Part shown: positions 7,635-20,848 of the stretch, piece by piece
How the letters are laid out: each line of letters begins with the position of its first letter
Position numbering within the stretch: the first letter of the stretch is position 1
From: Deltaproteobacteria bacterium
GTDB lineage: Bacteria > Myxococcota_A > UBA9160 > PR03
Length of the DNA stretch: 64,000 nucleotides
Direction: 5' to 3'
Assembly: GCA_035063765.1 (NCBI GenBank)
Contig: JAPSFT010000019.1
Location: forward strand, 22,499-86,498
Notes under the pieces: generated by a model
Told to the model about the DNA's origin: nothing
The model's input: the letters and a program-made list of their open reading frames with translations, nothing else
The model's database searches: none
Translations under genes and position numbers: made by a program

Positions 7635-8069
7635 TCAGGAATCCCCGGCGTCGAAGGCCCCCTCGAGGTGCTCGAGGCGCCAGGCGCCGTCCGGGCCCCG
7701 CTCGCAGGCGATCACGTCGAAGCGGGCGTGCAGCCCCGGCCGGCCGTGGGCGGCGAGCCAGGCGGCCGCCCCGCGCACGAGGCGGGCACGTTTGCGCCGG
7801 TCCACCGCCTCGGCGGGCGTGCCGGCGCCCCGGCTCGCGCGGGTCTTCACCTCGACGAAGGCGACCAGCGCCCCGCGTCCGGCGACGAGGTCGAGCTCGA
7901 CGCCTCCGGCGCGCAGGTTGCGCGCGAGCACGCGCCAGCCGCGCGCCTCGAGCCAGGCGGCGGCGCGCGCCTCGCCCTCGATCCCGAGCGCGCGCCGGGC
8001 CGAGGGGTGCGGCGCGGGCGCGGGTCGCCCCGCCTCTCGTCGCCTGGAAGGCGGCCCCGGAGCTCGCAT
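7635..8069 (-). CDS. YraN family protein (UPF0102)
   Basis: A 144-residue protein with the YraN nuclease-like fold. The family signature runs from about residue 30: GIEGEARAAAWLEARGWRVLARN, then GGVELDLVA and VAFVEVKTR, which carry the D...ExK residues of the restriction-endonuclease-like core. Function in the cell is unknown. It is divergent from rsmI, with 61 bases between the chosen starts; in many genomes yraN sits next to rsmI, which supports both calls. The ATG at 8069 was chosen over in-frame extensions upstream that would run antisense through rsmI. Confidence 0.85.
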   Translation of the reverse strand: MRAPGPPSRRREAGRPAPAPHPSARRALGIEGEARAAAWLEARGWRVLARNLRAGGVELDLVAGRGALVAFVEVKTRASRGAGTPAEAVDRRKRARLVRGAAAWLAAHGRPGLHARFDVIACERGPDGAWRLEHLEGAFDAGDS

Positions 8070-8130
8070 GGAGCGGACCTCGGCGGGACCGGTGGGGGAG
8101 GGCCCGACGGTAGCCCATCCTGTGCGCGCG

Positions 8131-9024
8131 ATGGCCGGGACCCCGGGCGGCACCCTCCACCTCGTGGCGACCCCGATCGGGAACCTCGAGGACGTGACCC
8201 TGCGCGCGCTGCGGGTGCTGCGCGAGGCCGCGCTCGTCCTCGCCGAGGACACGCGGCGCACGCGCATCCTGCTCGACCGCCACGGCATCGCGGCCCGGCC
8301 CCGCTCGCTCCACGCGCACAACGAGGCGGCGCGCACGGCCGAGGTGCTGGCGGCGCTCGCCGCGGGCCGCGACGTGGCGCTCGTCTCGGACGCCGGAACA
8401 CCCCTCGTCTCCGATCCCGGCGAGCGGCTGGTCGCGGCCGCGATCGCGGCGGGCCACCCGGTCGTACCGGTGCCGGGGCCCTCCGCGGTGCTGGCGGCGC
8501 TCGCCGGCTCGGGCCTCCCGCCCGTGCCCTTCGCCTTCCTCGGCTTCGCCCCGCGCCGCGCGGCCGAGCGCGCCGCGCGCTTCGCCCCCTTCCGCGGGCG
8601 GCCCGAGACGCTCGTCCTCTTCGAGTCCCCGCACCGGCTCGCCGCCACCCTGCGCGCCCTCGCCGAGGCCCTGGGCCCGCGCCCCGCCTGCGTCGCCCGC
8701 GAGCTCACGAAGCTCCACGAGGAGTGGGCCCGCGCCACGCTCCCGGCGCTCGCCGAGCGCTTCGCAGGCGGTACGCGCGGCGAGCTCACGATCGTGGTCG
8801 GCGGAGCGCCTCCGGGCGGGGTCGAGGGGCGCTCCGCGAGCGGCGGGGCCCACGGTGCCTCCCCGAACGAGCCGGACGGAGCACCTCGGCTCGGGCCGCG
8901 GATCGCCGCCATGCGCCGGGCGGGCCTCGGAGCGCGCGAGATCGCCGGCGTGCTGGCAAAGGAGCTCGGCTGCACGCGGCGCGAGGCCTACGCGCTCGTG
9001 CACCGGCACGGGGACGACGCGTAG
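8131..9024 (+). CDS. rsmI: 16S rRNA (cytidine-1402-2'-O)-methyltransferase RsmI
   Basis: Adds the 2'-O-methyl group of m4Cm1402 in the 16S rRNA decoding centre. Motifs of the tetrapyrrole-methylase fold are clear: GTLHLVATPIGNLEDVTLRAL near the N-terminus, AEDTRRTRILLDRHGI, HNEAAR, LVSDAGTPLVSDPG and VPVPGPSAVLAAL. LFESPHRLAATL and ELTKLHEEW follow. About 297 aa. The ATG at 8131 puts the signature near the N-terminus; GTG 8122 and ATG 8068 are possible longer starts, the latter overlapping the yraN start. It is + strand, divergent from yraN. Confidence 0.92.
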   Translation: MAGTPGGTLHLVATPIGNLEDVTLRALRVLREAALVLAEDTRRTRILLDRHGIAARPRSLHAHNEAARTAEVLAALAAGRDVALVSDAGTPLVSDPGERLVAAAIAAGHPVVPVPGPSAVLAALAGSGLPPVPFAFLGFAPRRAAERAARFAPFRGRPETLVLFESPHRLAATLRALAEALGPRPACVARELTKLHEEWARATLPALAERFAGGTRGELTIVVGGAPPGGVEGRSASGGAHGASPNEPDGAPRLGPRIAAMRRAGLGAREIAGVLAKELGCTRREAYALVHRHGDDA

Positions 9025-9061
9025 CCGCCCGAGACCGGCTTCCCCGAGCGCCGCAATCCCC

Positions 9062-13512
<4,451 letters not shown>

Positions 13513-13519
13513 GGGCGCT

Positions 13520-14251
13520 TCAGCGCGTCCTTGCCGGTCCCCCTGCCTCGTCCGGCAGGAAGCGGCTGCGCTGGGCCTCGAAGGTCTCCTGGGCACGGGC
13601 GTAGTCGTCCTGCCGCCCGATGTCGAGCCAGTGGCCCGCGAACGGAAAGCTCATCACTCGCTCGCCCCTCCGCATCAGCTCGCGGAGCAGGTCGGGGACG
13701 TCGAAGGCGCCCTCGGGAAGCAGCGTCAGCACCCGGCGGGAGAGCGCGTAGACGCCCATCGAGACGGTGTAGGGCAGGATCGGCTTCTCACGGTACTCGA
13801 CGATCCTCCCGTCGGAGGCCGTCTCGATCACTCCGAGGTCGATCCTCACCTCGCGCGCGTAGGTGCCGATCGTGGCGGCGTTGCCCTGCTTCCGGTGCTC
13901 GCCAAGCAGCGCTCCGTAGTCGAGGTCGGTGAGCAGATCACCGTTCATCACCAGGAAGTCGTCTTCGAGATCCGGGATCAATCGCAGCGGGCCGGCCGTT
14001 CCGAGCGGGCCCTCCTCGAGCGAGTAGTCGATCGCCACGCCGAAGCGCGAGCCGTCGCCGAAGAACGCACGCAACAGCTCGGCCAGGTGGCCCACGGCCA
14101 GGGTGATGCGGTGGAATCCGTAGTGGCGGAGCTGGCGGACGACCACCTCCAGGATCGGGATGTCGCCGAGTGGCATCAGCGGCTTCGGAAAGGCAACCGT
14201 ATACGGTGCGAGCCGCGTCCCGCGGCCGCCGGCCAGGATCACTGCCCTCAT
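13520..14251 (-). CDS. Sugar-1-phosphate nucleotidyltransferase
   Basis: Makes an NDP-sugar from a sugar-1-phosphate and an NTP. The 243 residues contain the pyrophosphorylase signature GGRGTRL at 8-14, PKPLMPLGDIPIL with Lys23, the substrate segment LGTAGPL, and MNGDLLTDLD, which binds metal. No C-terminal left-handed beta-helix or isomerase domain is present, so it resembles short GMP- or heptose-1-phosphate-type guanylyltransferases. The neighbouring dehydratase and reductase point to a GDP-deoxyhexose, but the nucleotide cannot be read from sequence. It is the last gene of a three-gene minus-strand operon, overlapping the previous stop by 4 bases. Confidence 0.82.
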   Translation of the reverse strand: MRAVILAGGRGTRLAPYTVAFPKPLMPLGDIPILEVVVRQLRHYGFHRITLAVGHLAELLRAFFGDGSRFGVAIDYSLEEGPLGTAGPLRLIPDLEDDFLVMNGDLLTDLDYGALLGEHRKQGNAATIGTYAREVRIDLGVIETASDGRIVEYREKPILPYTVSMGVYALSRRVLTLLPEGAFDVPDLLRELMRRGERVMSFPFAGHWLDIGRQDDYARAQETFEAQRSRFLPDEAGGPARTR

Positions 14252-15246
14252 ACCGTGTAGGCCTCGGGGCGGTACAGGTGCAGATGCTCACGCACGAAGG
14301 CGAGCGTCTCCTTGAGACCGTCATCGAGGCTCCAGCGCGGCTTCCAGCCGCACCGCTCGCTGGCCTTCCGGGCGTCGCAGACGAGCTCGAAGACCTCGGA
14401 CTTCTCGGGCCGCAGGCGCTGGCTGTCGCTTCGGAGACGGACCCGGGGGCGCCCGGCGAGCTCCAGGATCCGCCGCGCCAGGTCGCCGATCGTGATGCCA
14501 CGACCGGAGCCGACGTTGGTCACGACGCCCAGGCAGGCGTCGGAAGACGCAACCGCCAGGAAGCCTTCGACGGTGTCGGCGACGTAGTTGAGGTCGCGCA
14601 CCGGATCGAGGGAGCCGAGGGCGACCTCCTCGCGTCCTGCTAGCACCTGGGCGGCGATCGTCGGGATCACGGCCCGCGCCGACTGGCGCGGCCCGTAGGT
14701 GTTGAACGGGCGGATGATCGCCACCGGGAGGTCGAAGGAGCGAAAGTAGGACTCGGCGAGGTGGTCGGCGCCGATCTTCGAGGCGGAGTAGGGAGACTGG
14801 CCCTGCATCGGGTGCTTCTCGTCGATCGGCGTGTAGAGCGCCGTCCCGTAGGTCTCGCTCGTGGACGTGTGCACGAGGCGAGCGACGCCGTGCGCTCGCA
14901 CGGCCTCGAGCACGTTCAGGGTGCCCGACACGTTGGTCGCCACGTACGAGGCCGGGGCGGCGTACGAGTAGGGGATCGCGATCAACGCGGCGAGATGGAA
15001 GACGGTGTCCACGCCGCGAACCGCCTGGGCGACGCTCCAGGGATCGGTCACGTCTCCGAAGCGGAGATCGATGGCCTCGCGTACCTCACGCGGGGCGAGC
15101 GCCAGGAGTCCCGCGTCCGAGCGCGAGTTGTAGCGGGCCAGGGCGCGGACCTCGGCTCCCCGCCGGACCAGCTCCTCGGTCAGGTGCGAGCCGATGAACC
15201 CGCCCGCGCCGGTCACCAGGACCTTGCGGCCCGACCAGGATGTCAT
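14248..15246 (-). CDS. NAD-dependent sugar-nucleotide 4,6-dehydratase/epimerase (LegB-like)
   Basis: Extended short-chain dehydrogenase of 332 residues. The Rossmann motif GAGGFIGSHL sits near residues 12-21. TSTSETYG with YSASK gives the catalytic Thr/Tyr/Lys set of 4,6-dehydratases. The segment following the first strand, ARYNSRSDAGLL, resembles LegB-type NDP-sugar 4,6-dehydratases. RPFNTYGPRQSARAVIP and RDLNYVADTVEGF complete the substrate domain. It sits between a reductase and a nucleotidyltransferase with 4-base overlaps at both ends. No aminotransferase is nearby, so a legionaminic-type product is not supported; a 6-deoxyhexose is more likely. Confidence 0.8.
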   Translation of the reverse strand: MTSWSGRKVLVTGAGGFIGSHLTEELVRRGAEVRALARYNSRSDAGLLALAPREVREAIDLRFGDVTDPWSVAQAVRGVDTVFHLAALIAIPYSYAAPASYVATNVSGTLNVLEAVRAHGVARLVHTSTSETYGTALYTPIDEKHPMQGQSPYSASKIGADHLAESYFRSFDLPVAIIRPFNTYGPRQSARAVIPTIAAQVLAGREEVALGSLDPVRDLNYVADTVEGFLAVASSDACLGVVTNVGSGRGITIGDLARRILELAGRPRVRLRSDSQRLRPEKSEVFELVCDARKASERCGWKPRWSLDDGLKETLAFVREHLHLYRPEAYTV

Positions 15247-16178
15247 CGTGCGCTCCCTCCATGCCGGAAGCGCTCGCGCCACTCGTTCAGGAGGTCCGCC
15301 AGGCTTTGCTCCAGCGGGATCTCGGGCTTCCAGCCGGTCTCCCTGAGGGCGCGCTCCGCCGAGCCTACCTGGCTCCGGATTCCGCCCCCTGCGGTCGGAT
15401 CGCTCCGGACCTCGATCTCCTGGTCGGTCATCCGGAGCAGGGACTCGAGGACTTCGGAGACCCGCGTGCCGCGGCCCGAGCACAGGTTGTAGGCGCGGCC
15501 CGGCACGCCCCGCTCGGCGAGAGCGAGGTAGCCGCTCGCGATGTCGCGAACGTCGCAGAAGTCGCGCACGGTCGTGAGATCTCCCACCCGGACTGCGCTC
15601 TCGGACCCGGCCTCGACGGCTGCCACACCGCGAGCGAGGGCCGAGCATACCAAAGCATCGGGTTCACCCGGGCCGACGTGATTGAAGGCGCGGCCAGCGA
15701 CGACCTCCAGTCCCGCGCGGCCGCTGAAGGAGAGTGCGAGCGCCTCCGCCGCCACCTTGCTCCACCCGTAGACCCCGGCCGGATGGAAGGGCGCGTCCTC
15801 GGTGACGACCGCCCAGTGCTCTGGCAGCCGGCCGTACTGAGCGCTGCTGCCGGCGACGACCACCCGCGCACAGCCCGGATGCGCGGCCAGCACCTCGAGA
15901 AGCCGCAGCGTGCCGACGGCGTTCGCCTCGAGGATCGCCTCGGGTGGGCCTCCGGATGCCGTCAGCCCGGCCAGGTGGAAGACGAAGTCCGGTGCTGCCT
16001 CCCGCAGCGCGGTGAGCAGTGCCTCGCGGTCGCCGAGATCGGCCGGGAACATGCGCACGCAATGCGGCGCGCTGCCCGGCCGGCGGTCCAGTCCGTAGAC
16101 GCTGGCCCCGCGCTCGACGAGACGGCTCGTCAGATGCCTGCCGACGAAGCCGAGACAGCCGGTCACCAGCGCTCGCAT
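15243..16178 (-). CDS. NAD(P)-dependent reductase, GDP-6-deoxy-mannose reductase-like
   Basis: A 311-residue extended SDR protein. The dinucleotide motif is TGCLGFVGRHL near residues 6-16. The active site shows SSAQYG and YGWSK (Ser/Tyr/Lys). AFNHVGPGE closely resembles the RPFNHxGPGQ motif of GDP-4-keto-6-deoxy-mannose reductase (RMD), which makes GDP-D-rhamnose. With the dehydratase downstream it could form a two-step pathway from GDP-mannose, and manA lies 3.5 kb away. The exact sugar is inference. First gene of its operon. Confidence 0.78.
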   Translation of the reverse strand: MRALVTGCLGFVGRHLTSRLVERGASVYGLDRRPGSAPHCVRMFPADLGDREALLTALREAAPDFVFHLAGLTASGGPPEAILEANAVGTLRLLEVLAAHPGCARVVVAGSSAQYGRLPEHWAVVTEDAPFHPAGVYGWSKVAAEALALSFSGRAGLEVVAGRAFNHVGPGEPDALVCSALARGVAAVEAGSESAVRVGDLTTVRDFCDVRDIASGYLALAERGVPGRAYNLCSGRGTRVSEVLESLLRMTDQEIEVRSDPTAGGGIRSQVGSAERALRETGWKPEIPLEQSLADLLNEWRERFRHGGSAR

Positions 16179-16223
16179 GGGGCTCCCGTTCTCCTGCTCC
16201 GGCTGAGGGGCCGGTCGGGCCGC

Positions 16224-16241
16224 CGGATGCTATGGCATCCG
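16224..16241. promoter_or_regulatory. Dyad between divergent sugar genes
   Basis: CGGATGC (16224-16230) and GCATCCG (16235-16241) are perfectly complementary around TATG. The dyad lies in the 85-base gap between the reductase operon (minus) and a glycosyltransferase (plus). It may be an operator or a short stem-loop in either leader. Confidence 0.3.
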
Positions 16242-16263
16242 CGCCCAACTGGGGATCCAGGCC

Positions 16264-17199
16264 GTGGAGATCTTGCCGAGAGCTGCAAGCGGTGCACCGT
16301 CGCGAATCGTCGTCGTCGGAACCCTCAATCATCTGGATTCCGCTGCGGCCCTGTGTCGCGCTGCCGGCATGGAGGCCTGGACGGTGCCGATCGACACCTA
16401 TCCTGGCGCTGCACGATGGTTGCTCTCGCGGGATTTCTGGCGGGCAGACGCGGTCTTCCAATGTGGGACGGGCGGCGTCAAGTATATCCTTGCAGCCCGG
16501 CTCTTCGGCAAGCCGCTGATCCGCCACTGGATCGGCACCGATGCCTGGACCTTCCTGGCCGACCGGAGTCCATTGCGCCGCCTGCGCTGTTGGCTGGCAC
16601 GGCGCGGGCCAGCGCTCCACCTCTTCGTCACCGACGAGATGGCGCGTGGTCTCGCGGAAGTGGGTATCGAAGGAACGGTCGTGCGTTACGTGACCCGGGC
16701 GATGCATGCCGCGAGCGAGCCGCTGCCCAAGGAGTTCTCGGTGCTCACCTACTGGCTGCCCGGACGGCGGAGCTTCTATGGCGGCGACGTCGTGCTCGCC
16801 CTTGCGCGTGAGCTGCCCGAAGTCCGCTTCCGGGTCCTCGGCGTCACCGATCCGGAGGACGCCGAGCCTCCGCCGAACGTCGAGCTGCTCGGCTTCGTGG
16901 ACGACATCGAGGCCGTGGTGCGAAGGGCGTCGGTGCTGATCCGGATGCCGCAAACGGATGGTGCACCGAACCTGCCGATCGAGATGCTGGCTCGCGGGCG
17001 CTACGTGATCTACAACAAGCCGCTCCCGGGCTGTCACCTCGCGCGGGATCTCGACGAGGCGCGCCGCGCACTGGCCGAGATCCGTACCCTGCGGGCTGCG
17101 AACGATACGGGCGCGCGCTTCGTTCGCGAGGAGTGCACCCTCGAGCACCAGGCCGCCACGCTCGCGAAGGCGATCGATCGCTGGTGTAGCGCGCGCTAG
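16264..17199 (+). CDS. Glycosyltransferase, GT-B fold (GT4-like)
   Basis: A 311-residue cytosolic transferase without signal or membrane segments. The N-terminal half has alternating strands and helices (IVVVGTLNHLD, GTGGVKYILAARLFGKPLIRHWIG). The C-terminal half carries VLALARELPEVRFRVLGV, NVELLGFVDDIEAVVRRASVLIR and DGAPNLPIEMLARGRYVIY, the last corresponding to the E...E nucleotide-sugar region of GT4 enzymes. Shorter and more divergent than the other glycosyltransferases here. Start GTG at 16264. Donor and acceptor unknown. Confidence 0.72.
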   Translation: MEILPRAASGAPSRIVVVGTLNHLDSAAALCRAAGMEAWTVPIDTYPGAARWLLSRDFWRADAVFQCGTGGVKYILAARLFGKPLIRHWIGTDAWTFLADRSPLRRLRCWLARRGPALHLFVTDEMARGLAEVGIEGTVVRYVTRAMHAASEPLPKEFSVLTYWLPGRRSFYGGDVVLALARELPEVRFRVLGVTDPEDAEPPPNVELLGFVDDIEAVVRRASVLIRMPQTDGAPNLPIEMLARGRYVIYNKPLPGCHLARDLDEARRALAEIRTLRAANDTGARFVREECTLEHQAATLAKAIDRWCSAR

Positions 17200-17210
17200 A
17201 GCGGATCAGA

Positions 17211-17747
17211 TCAGAGCGGGGCGAGCTCGACGTCGAGCACCAAGCGGTCGGCCACGCGCTCGAGCGCCTCGCGCAGCGCCGCCGGATCGAGCGGCTCCGG
17301 CATCTCCACCGTCGCGACCATCTCGTAGTGGGGCTGCCCTCCGAAGCCGGGGCGGCTGCGGGTCGTGAGCTCGCCGATGTTGACGCCGTGCTCGGCGAGC
17401 ACGCGGCCGATCGCGGCGACGATGCCCGCGCGGTCCTGGCCGGAGGCGGTGACGCGCGCGGCGACGAAGCCCGGGGCCGGGACGGGGCTGCGCGGCTCGC
17501 CCTCGAGCGCGCGGAGCAGGATCGTGAGGCCGTGGTCGCGCTCGAGGCGCTTCGCGCCCTGGGCCAGCCGGTCCGCACAGCCCGCGGCGGCGGACGAGGC
17601 CAGCAGGATCACCGCGAAGTCGGTCCCGAGGATCGTCATCCGCGAGTCCTCGAGGTTCGCGTCGCAGTCGTAGACGAGCTGCGCGAGCTCGGCGACGAGC
17701 CCCGGGCGGTCCTGGCCGATGGCGGAGAGCACGAACCAGCGCCTCAT
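17211..17747 (-). CDS. Double ACT-domain protein (GcvR-like)
   Basis: A 178-residue protein made of two ACT domains, about 4-75 (FVLSAIGQDRPGLVAELAQLVYD) and 92-170 (VTASGQDRAGIVAAIGRVLAEHGVNI). This is the layout of GcvR and relatives, which sense small ligands, often amino acids, and act by protein contact. The ligand is not predictable. The ATG overlaps the stop of the upstream heparinase-type gene by 4 bases, so the two are translationally coupled, an unexpected partnership. It is convergent with the glycosyltransferase at 16264. Confidence 0.82.
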   Translation of the reverse strand: MRRWFVLSAIGQDRPGLVAELAQLVYDCDANLEDSRMTILGTDFAVILLASSAAAGCADRLAQGAKRLERDHGLTILLRALEGEPRSPVPAPGFVAARVTASGQDRAGIVAAIGRVLAEHGVNIGELTTRSRPGFGGQPHYEMVATVEMPEPLDPAALREALERVADRLVLDVELAPL

Positions 17748-19564
17748 GCGCCGGACCCTAGCACGGCGATCTCGACCGAGGCGGCGACCGGTGCCCAGCG
17801 TACGCTCAGGCGGGCGGCGCCGTCGGTGATCTCGGCAACCGCTGCGTCGCCGTCCCACGCGAGCGACGAGCGCGCCGGCGCCCCCGGCCCGAAGCGCAGC
17901 CAGAAGCCGCCGAGCCAGGGGAGCGGGGCCTCCTCCTCGACGAGCGCGATGGCGCCCTCCCGGGTCTCGCCGAAGCGCTCGTGGACCGGGCCGTGGCTCC
18001 AGCGGAGGTGCCCGGCCAGCGGATGGATGCGGAGGGCGTCCCGTGGTGCCTCCGGGTGCAGGTGGAGGCGGCTCGCGACGGCGTGCGTGCCGCCGCCGAG
18101 GAGCGCGTCGAGCACCAGCACCGCGTCCTCAGCGACCGCCAGCAGCCGATGGTGCACGGGCGCGCCCGGGAGCCAGCGCCAGCCGTCGTGGGAGGCGTGG
18201 AGCCACGCAACTCCCGCCGCCTCGCCCCGCCCGTGGCAGCGGGCCCGGCCGCGCCGGCCCGTCCGGAAGCTCGACCACGCCTCGAGGAGCTCCTTGCCGT
18301 CGAGCTGCACGGTGTTGTGAGCGGCCGTCGAGCGCAGGCTCGTGCGGGCCGGGCCCGCGGCGTACATCCCGGTGCCCGTGTCGGTCACGAGCCGCCGGGT
18401 CCCGTGCGAGAGATCGAAGGACAGCAGGTCCGCGTGGGCGTGGCCGAGCTGGTGGTCCGGGCCGTGCGGGCCAGCCCGCACCACCAGGCGCACGGGCCCG
18501 CGCTCGAGCCGCACGAGCCCGCTCGAGCGTTCGGGCTCGTGCGGCGCCACGAGCGGCCCCGCCGCGGCGCGCGCCTGCTCGAGCAGCACGCCCGGCTCCA
18601 CCTCGCCCCGCCAGGCGTCGCCGAGGAGAGGGATGTCGCCGTCTCCGAGGAGCACGCTCTCGAGGAACCCGCCCGCGCGGCGGACCGCGTCCGTGAGCCA
18701 GCCGGGCGCACGCTCGCCGAGCAGGAGCGCGAGATCGATCAGGTCGGCGAGGCACACCGCGTGGTACATCGCCGAGCCCTCGTAGTGGGCCCCGTCCGGC
18801 AGGATCTGCTCGCGCACCTCGCGCTCGACGAGCGCCAGGCCGTCGGGCGCGCAGCCGGCGATCTCGTGGGCGAAGGCGAGGGCGACGCAGTCCCGGAACA
18901 GGTGGTTCGCCTGGAGGTCGAGCGCCAGGTTGTCGCGCAGGAAGAGCGCGTGGCGCACGATCTCGCGGCCGAGCCAGTCGGCGTCGGGACCACCGGCGCG
19001 CAGGCCGAGCACGGAGCCCGCAGCGGCAAGGTGCATGAGACGGGTGGCGACGACGCGCTCGTTCCAGGTGACGAGCGCGTAGCCGGGGCGACCGATGGGC
19101 TCGGCCGCCTGCCAGTCGGCGAGCAGCGCAAGCAGCGCCGTCCGGTAGTCCGCCCCGGGATCGTGCCGCGACGCTACCGCGAGGTCGAACGCCCAGCCGG
19201 CCTCGTGCAGGTGCGTCTTCCAGAGGAGGGCCTGCTCGAGATCCGGGTGGTCCCAGGCGACGGGCTGACCGAGGTCACGGGTCTCGCCTAGCAGCGTGAA
19301 GCGCCCGGCGGCCACCTCCAGGGCTCGTTTTCCGGCATGCTCCGGGCCCCGGCGCTCCGTCCGCCGTCGTGCCAGGGACGCCAGGCCACGATGGTCCCAG
19401 CGCACCGCGAAGGCCGCTGCCCGCACGCCGTAGCGTCGATCGATGCGCTCCGCCTGTCGCGAGACGAGTCGGCGACGGATCATGAGCCGGAGGCGGTGCG
19501 TGATCTGGGCAGCCCTCAGCGGGCGGACGGTCCGCCACCAGCGGGCCGCATGGGCGAGCTGCAT
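17744..19564 (-). CDS. Heparinase II/III family protein
   Basis: A 606-residue protein with an alpha-toroid N-terminal domain (WDHPDLEQALLWKTHLHEAGW, LDLQANHLFRDCVAL with ANH active-site region, YEGSAMYHAV) and the beta-sandwich C-terminal half. The C-terminal signature reads HAHADLLSFDLSHGTRRLV, then GTGMY and STAAHNTVQLDG. Characterised members cleave uronic-acid polymers by beta-elimination. The N-terminus is basic without a clear signal peptide, as is common for members inside exopolysaccharide loci, where the role may be in polymer turnover or modification. The ATG at 19564 was chosen because it starts the conserved HAARWWRTVRPLRAAQI segment. Confidence 0.87.
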   Translation of the reverse strand: MQLAHAARWWRTVRPLRAAQITHRLRLMIRRRLVSRQAERIDRRYGVRAAAFAVRWDHRGLASLARRRTERRGPEHAGKRALEVAAGRFTLLGETRDLGQPVAWDHPDLEQALLWKTHLHEAGWAFDLAVASRHDPGADYRTALLALLADWQAAEPIGRPGYALVTWNERVVATRLMHLAAAGSVLGLRAGGPDADWLGREIVRHALFLRDNLALDLQANHLFRDCVALAFAHEIAGCAPDGLALVEREVREQILPDGAHYEGSAMYHAVCLADLIDLALLLGERAPGWLTDAVRRAGGFLESVLLGDGDIPLLGDAWRGEVEPGVLLEQARAAAGPLVAPHEPERSSGLVRLERGPVRLVVRAGPHGPDHQLGHAHADLLSFDLSHGTRRLVTDTGTGMYAAGPARTSLRSTAAHNTVQLDGKELLEAWSSFRTGRRGRARCHGRGEAAGVAWLHASHDGWRWLPGAPVHHRLLAVAEDAVLVLDALLGGGTHAVASRLHLHPEAPRDALRIHPLAGHLRWSHGPVHERFGETREGAIALVEEEAPLPWLGGFWLRFGPGAPARSSLAWDGDAAVAEITDGAARLSVRWAPVAASVEIAVLGSGA

Positions 19565-19587
19565 GGTTCGCCTCACGAGCGAGCGCC

Positions 19588-19597
19588 CACTATAGTG
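19588..19597. promoter_or_regulatory. Symmetric TATAGT element between heparinase and manA genes
   Basis: CACTATAGTG is a perfect 10-base palindrome in the 87-base gap between divergent starts. It contains TATAGT, one mismatch from the -10 consensus, on both strands at once. GAGCG and CGCTC flank it at 19581-19585 and 19601-19605. A shared divergent -10 region or an operator is possible. No good -35 was found on either side. Confidence 0.3.
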
Positions 19598-19651
19598 CGA
19601 CGCTCCTCGCGAGCCATCACGGCGAAGGGCGGAGCGGAAGCCTGGGATCCG

Positions 19652-20848
19652 ATGCCGAAGCGAGCGCGTGCCCATCGGCTGCGGGGAGTGGTCCAACGCT
19701 ACGCGTGGGGATCGCGGCACGTGCTCGCGGACCTGCTCGGGAGAGCGGCTCCGAGCGACGAGCCGGAGGCGGAGCTCTGGCTCGGCGCCCATCCGGCGGG
19801 CCCTGCGCTCGTCGAGATCGACGCTGGCAACTGGCTTCCCCTCGATGCGGTCCTCGCGCGCTGGCCCGACCCGTGGCTCGGACCGGAGCTGATCGCGGCG
19901 CACGGGCCCCGGCTTCCCTTCCTGCTCAAGGTGCTCGCGGTAGGGGAGCCCCTCTCGCTGCAGGTCCATCCCGATGCGGAGCGCGCGGCAGCCGTCTTCG
20001 CTGCGGATGGGGAGCGCGAGGCGACCCAGCGCCGCTACCGCGATCCCTACGCGAAGCCGGAGCTGATCTGTGCCCTCACGCGCTTCGAGGCGCTCTGCGG
20101 GTTCCGCCCCGTGGCGGAGAGCCGGGCGTGGCTGACCGGAGCCGGCCTTGCCGGCGACTGGCCGCCCGGGCCGGACGGCCTGCGGGCGTTCCTCGCGACG
20201 TGGCTGCGCGCGACGGCCCGCCAGCGGGAGCCGCGCCTCGCAAGCCTCCTTGCCCACGCCGTCGCACGGGAGCGGAGCGATCCCATTGCCCGGCGTGTCC
20301 TCGCCCTCGCCGGGCGATGGCCCGGGGACGCCGGCCTGATCGCTCCGGTCCTGATGAACGCGGTCGATCTCGAGCCCGGCGAAGGGCTGTTCCTGCCGCC
20401 CGGTGAGCTGCACTGCTACCTCGCGGGCGCTGCGGTCGAGATCATGGGGGCGTCGGACAACGTGGCCCGGGCGGGCCTGACGAGCAAGCCGATCGACGCC
20501 GAGGAGGTTCTGCGGGTCGCGCGCTGCGAGGCCGCACCGGTCCCCCGGGTGGGGCCGGCAGAGAGGGCGGCCGGACACACTGCGTTCGTGACGCCCACCC
20601 GTGAGTTCGAGCTATCGCGCCTCGAGCCGGATGTCGGTGGAGGGGTGGCGGTGCGGATGCGCGGGCCGGAGATCCTGCTCTGCGTGTCGGGCCGGGTGGA
20701 GGCCGCTGCTCCGGGTGGCGCCGTGGCCCTCGGGCGCGGGGAAAGCTGCGTGGTACCGGCGGCAGCGAGCACGTACCGGCTCTCGGGCCGCGGCGTGGTC
20801 TTCCGCGCGGCCCTGCCTGCCGAGGATCCCACCTGCCTGCCGGGTTGA
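19652..20848 (+). CDS. manA: Mannose-6-phosphate isomerase, class I
   Basis: Interconverts fructose-6-phosphate and mannose-6-phosphate, feeding GDP-mannose-derived sugars. The 398 residues contain the zinc ligands of type I enzymes: Gln104 and His106 in LSLQVHPD, Glu137 in AKPEL, and His254 in PPGELHCYLAG, followed by EIMGASDNVARAGLTSK. The usual HKPE is AKPE here, but that histidine is not a zinc ligand. The ATG at 19652 starts about 10 residues before the conserved VVQRYAWGS. Divergent from the heparinase gene; it feeds the nearby GDP-sugar genes. Confidence 0.9.
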   Translation: MPKRARAHRLRGVVQRYAWGSRHVLADLLGRAAPSDEPEAELWLGAHPAGPALVEIDAGNWLPLDAVLARWPDPWLGPELIAAHGPRLPFLLKVLAVGEPLSLQVHPDAERAAAVFAADGEREATQRRYRDPYAKPELICALTRFEALCGFRPVAESRAWLTGAGLAGDWPPGPDGLRAFLATWLRATARQREPRLASLLAHAVARERSDPIARRVLALAGRWPGDAGLIAPVLMNAVDLEPGEGLFLPPGELHCYLAGAAVEIMGASDNVARAGLTSKPIDAEEVLRVARCEAAPVPRVGPAERAAGHTAFVTPTREFELSRLEPDVGGGVAVRMRGPEILLCVSGRVEAAAPGGAVALGRGESCVVPAAASTYRLSGRGVVFRAALPAEDPTCLPG

